NCBI RefSeq assembly: GCF_022549215.1
Contig: NZ_JAKZFC010000005.1
Span: 225,440-289,439 of the forward strand
Reading direction: 5' to 3'
DNA: 64,000 bases
DNA from: Solibacillus palustris
GTDB taxonomy: Bacteria; Bacillota; Bacilli; Bacillales_A; Planococcaceae
Part shown: piece by piece, positions 63,839 through 64,000 of the stretch
How the letters are laid out: each line of letters opens with the position of its first letter
How positions within the stretch are numbered: position 1 is the first letter of the stretch
The notes under the pieces: generated by a model
Seen by the model: only the letters and a program-made list of their open reading frames with translations
The model's database searches: none
What the model was told of the DNA's origin: nothing
Made by a program: the position numbers and the translations under genes

Positions 63839-64000
63839 TTGACTTTGGGGGTACAGTGATGTACAGTAATAAAGTCGCTAACAAAGCGAAAGTTTAAAAG
63901 GGGAATGTTATTTACGTAATAATTAATGTATGATAACATAGAGGAGTTACCTTTTAACAATATGAACCTTGAAAACTGAACAAGCAACGTTAATGAATAT
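63839..64000 (+). promoter_or_regulatory. Promoter and leader of a probable rRNA operon
   Basis: TTGACT (63839-63844), 17-nt spacer, TACAGT (63862-63867). Further on ACCTTGAAAACTGAACAAGC near the window end is the sequence type that precedes 16S (or lies in spacers) in Bacillales rrn operons. No rRNA sequence itself is in the window. Confidence 0.6.

Overview
The window comes from a low-G+C, endospore-forming Gram-positive bacterium. Strong AGGAGG ribosome sites, frequent GTG/TTG starts, sporulation genes (yunB, a GerAB-type germinant permease) and long synteny with the Bacillus subtilis yus, yun/yut, yui/yuf and yug regions support this. AT-rich codon use and the repeat families suggest Planococcaceae (Solibacillus/Lysinibacillus type); the genus is an inference.

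Layout. 1-4.9 kb: start of a spore germination permease, a C39-like peptidase, an ECF sigma factor with its own promoter, a large membrane partner and a small coupled ORF, an MFS drug pump and a thioredoxin-like protein. 5.1-12.4 kb: fatty acid beta-oxidation operon fadN-fadA-fadE behind a FadR box, then yusI, gcvH, yusF, yusE. 12.4-15.5 kb: SAM (S-box) riboswitch and methionine importer metN-metP-metQ, split by a hairpin repeat. 15.5-22.6 kb: gltC and divergent glutamate synthase gltA-gltB. 23.7-29 kb: sufCDSUB Fe-S assembly operon. 29-41 kb: yunF/yunD, an HD-GYP protein, yunB, lipA, yutD-yutE-yutF, yuzB, a type II NADH dehydrogenase behind two Rex boxes, yuzD, NifU-like yutI, DUF2225 and IscA-like yutM. 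41-43 kb: an accessory patch with two minus-strand genes, each followed by a copy of the same 3' module. 43-52 kb: ykuI, NUDIX, yuiB, yuiD, pepA, a VOC protein, a Tyr/Pro-rich small protein, yufK and pbpD. 52-64 kb: MFS pump, cyclophilin, patB-yugE, a small XRE regulator, a wrecked NSS-family symporter, yugI, glutamate dehydrogenase, an iron alcohol dehydrogenase, a CDF transporter, MgtC, an EamA transporter, and at the edge what looks like an rRNA operon leader.

Themes. Carbon and nitrogen flow (fad, gltAB, GDH), Fe-S and lipoate cofactor supply (suf, yutI, yutM, lipA feeding gcvH) and redox sensing (Rex-NDH-2) dominate. The part not explained by known genes is the set of structured dispersed DNA elements: a three-copy hairpin family at about 14.4, 45.6 and 52.2 kb, with paired (compensatory) stem changes; a roughly 245-bp multi-hairpin element at 45.8 and 54.8 kb, with a 50-nt identical core; and the duplicated 3' module at 41.1 and 41.8 kb.
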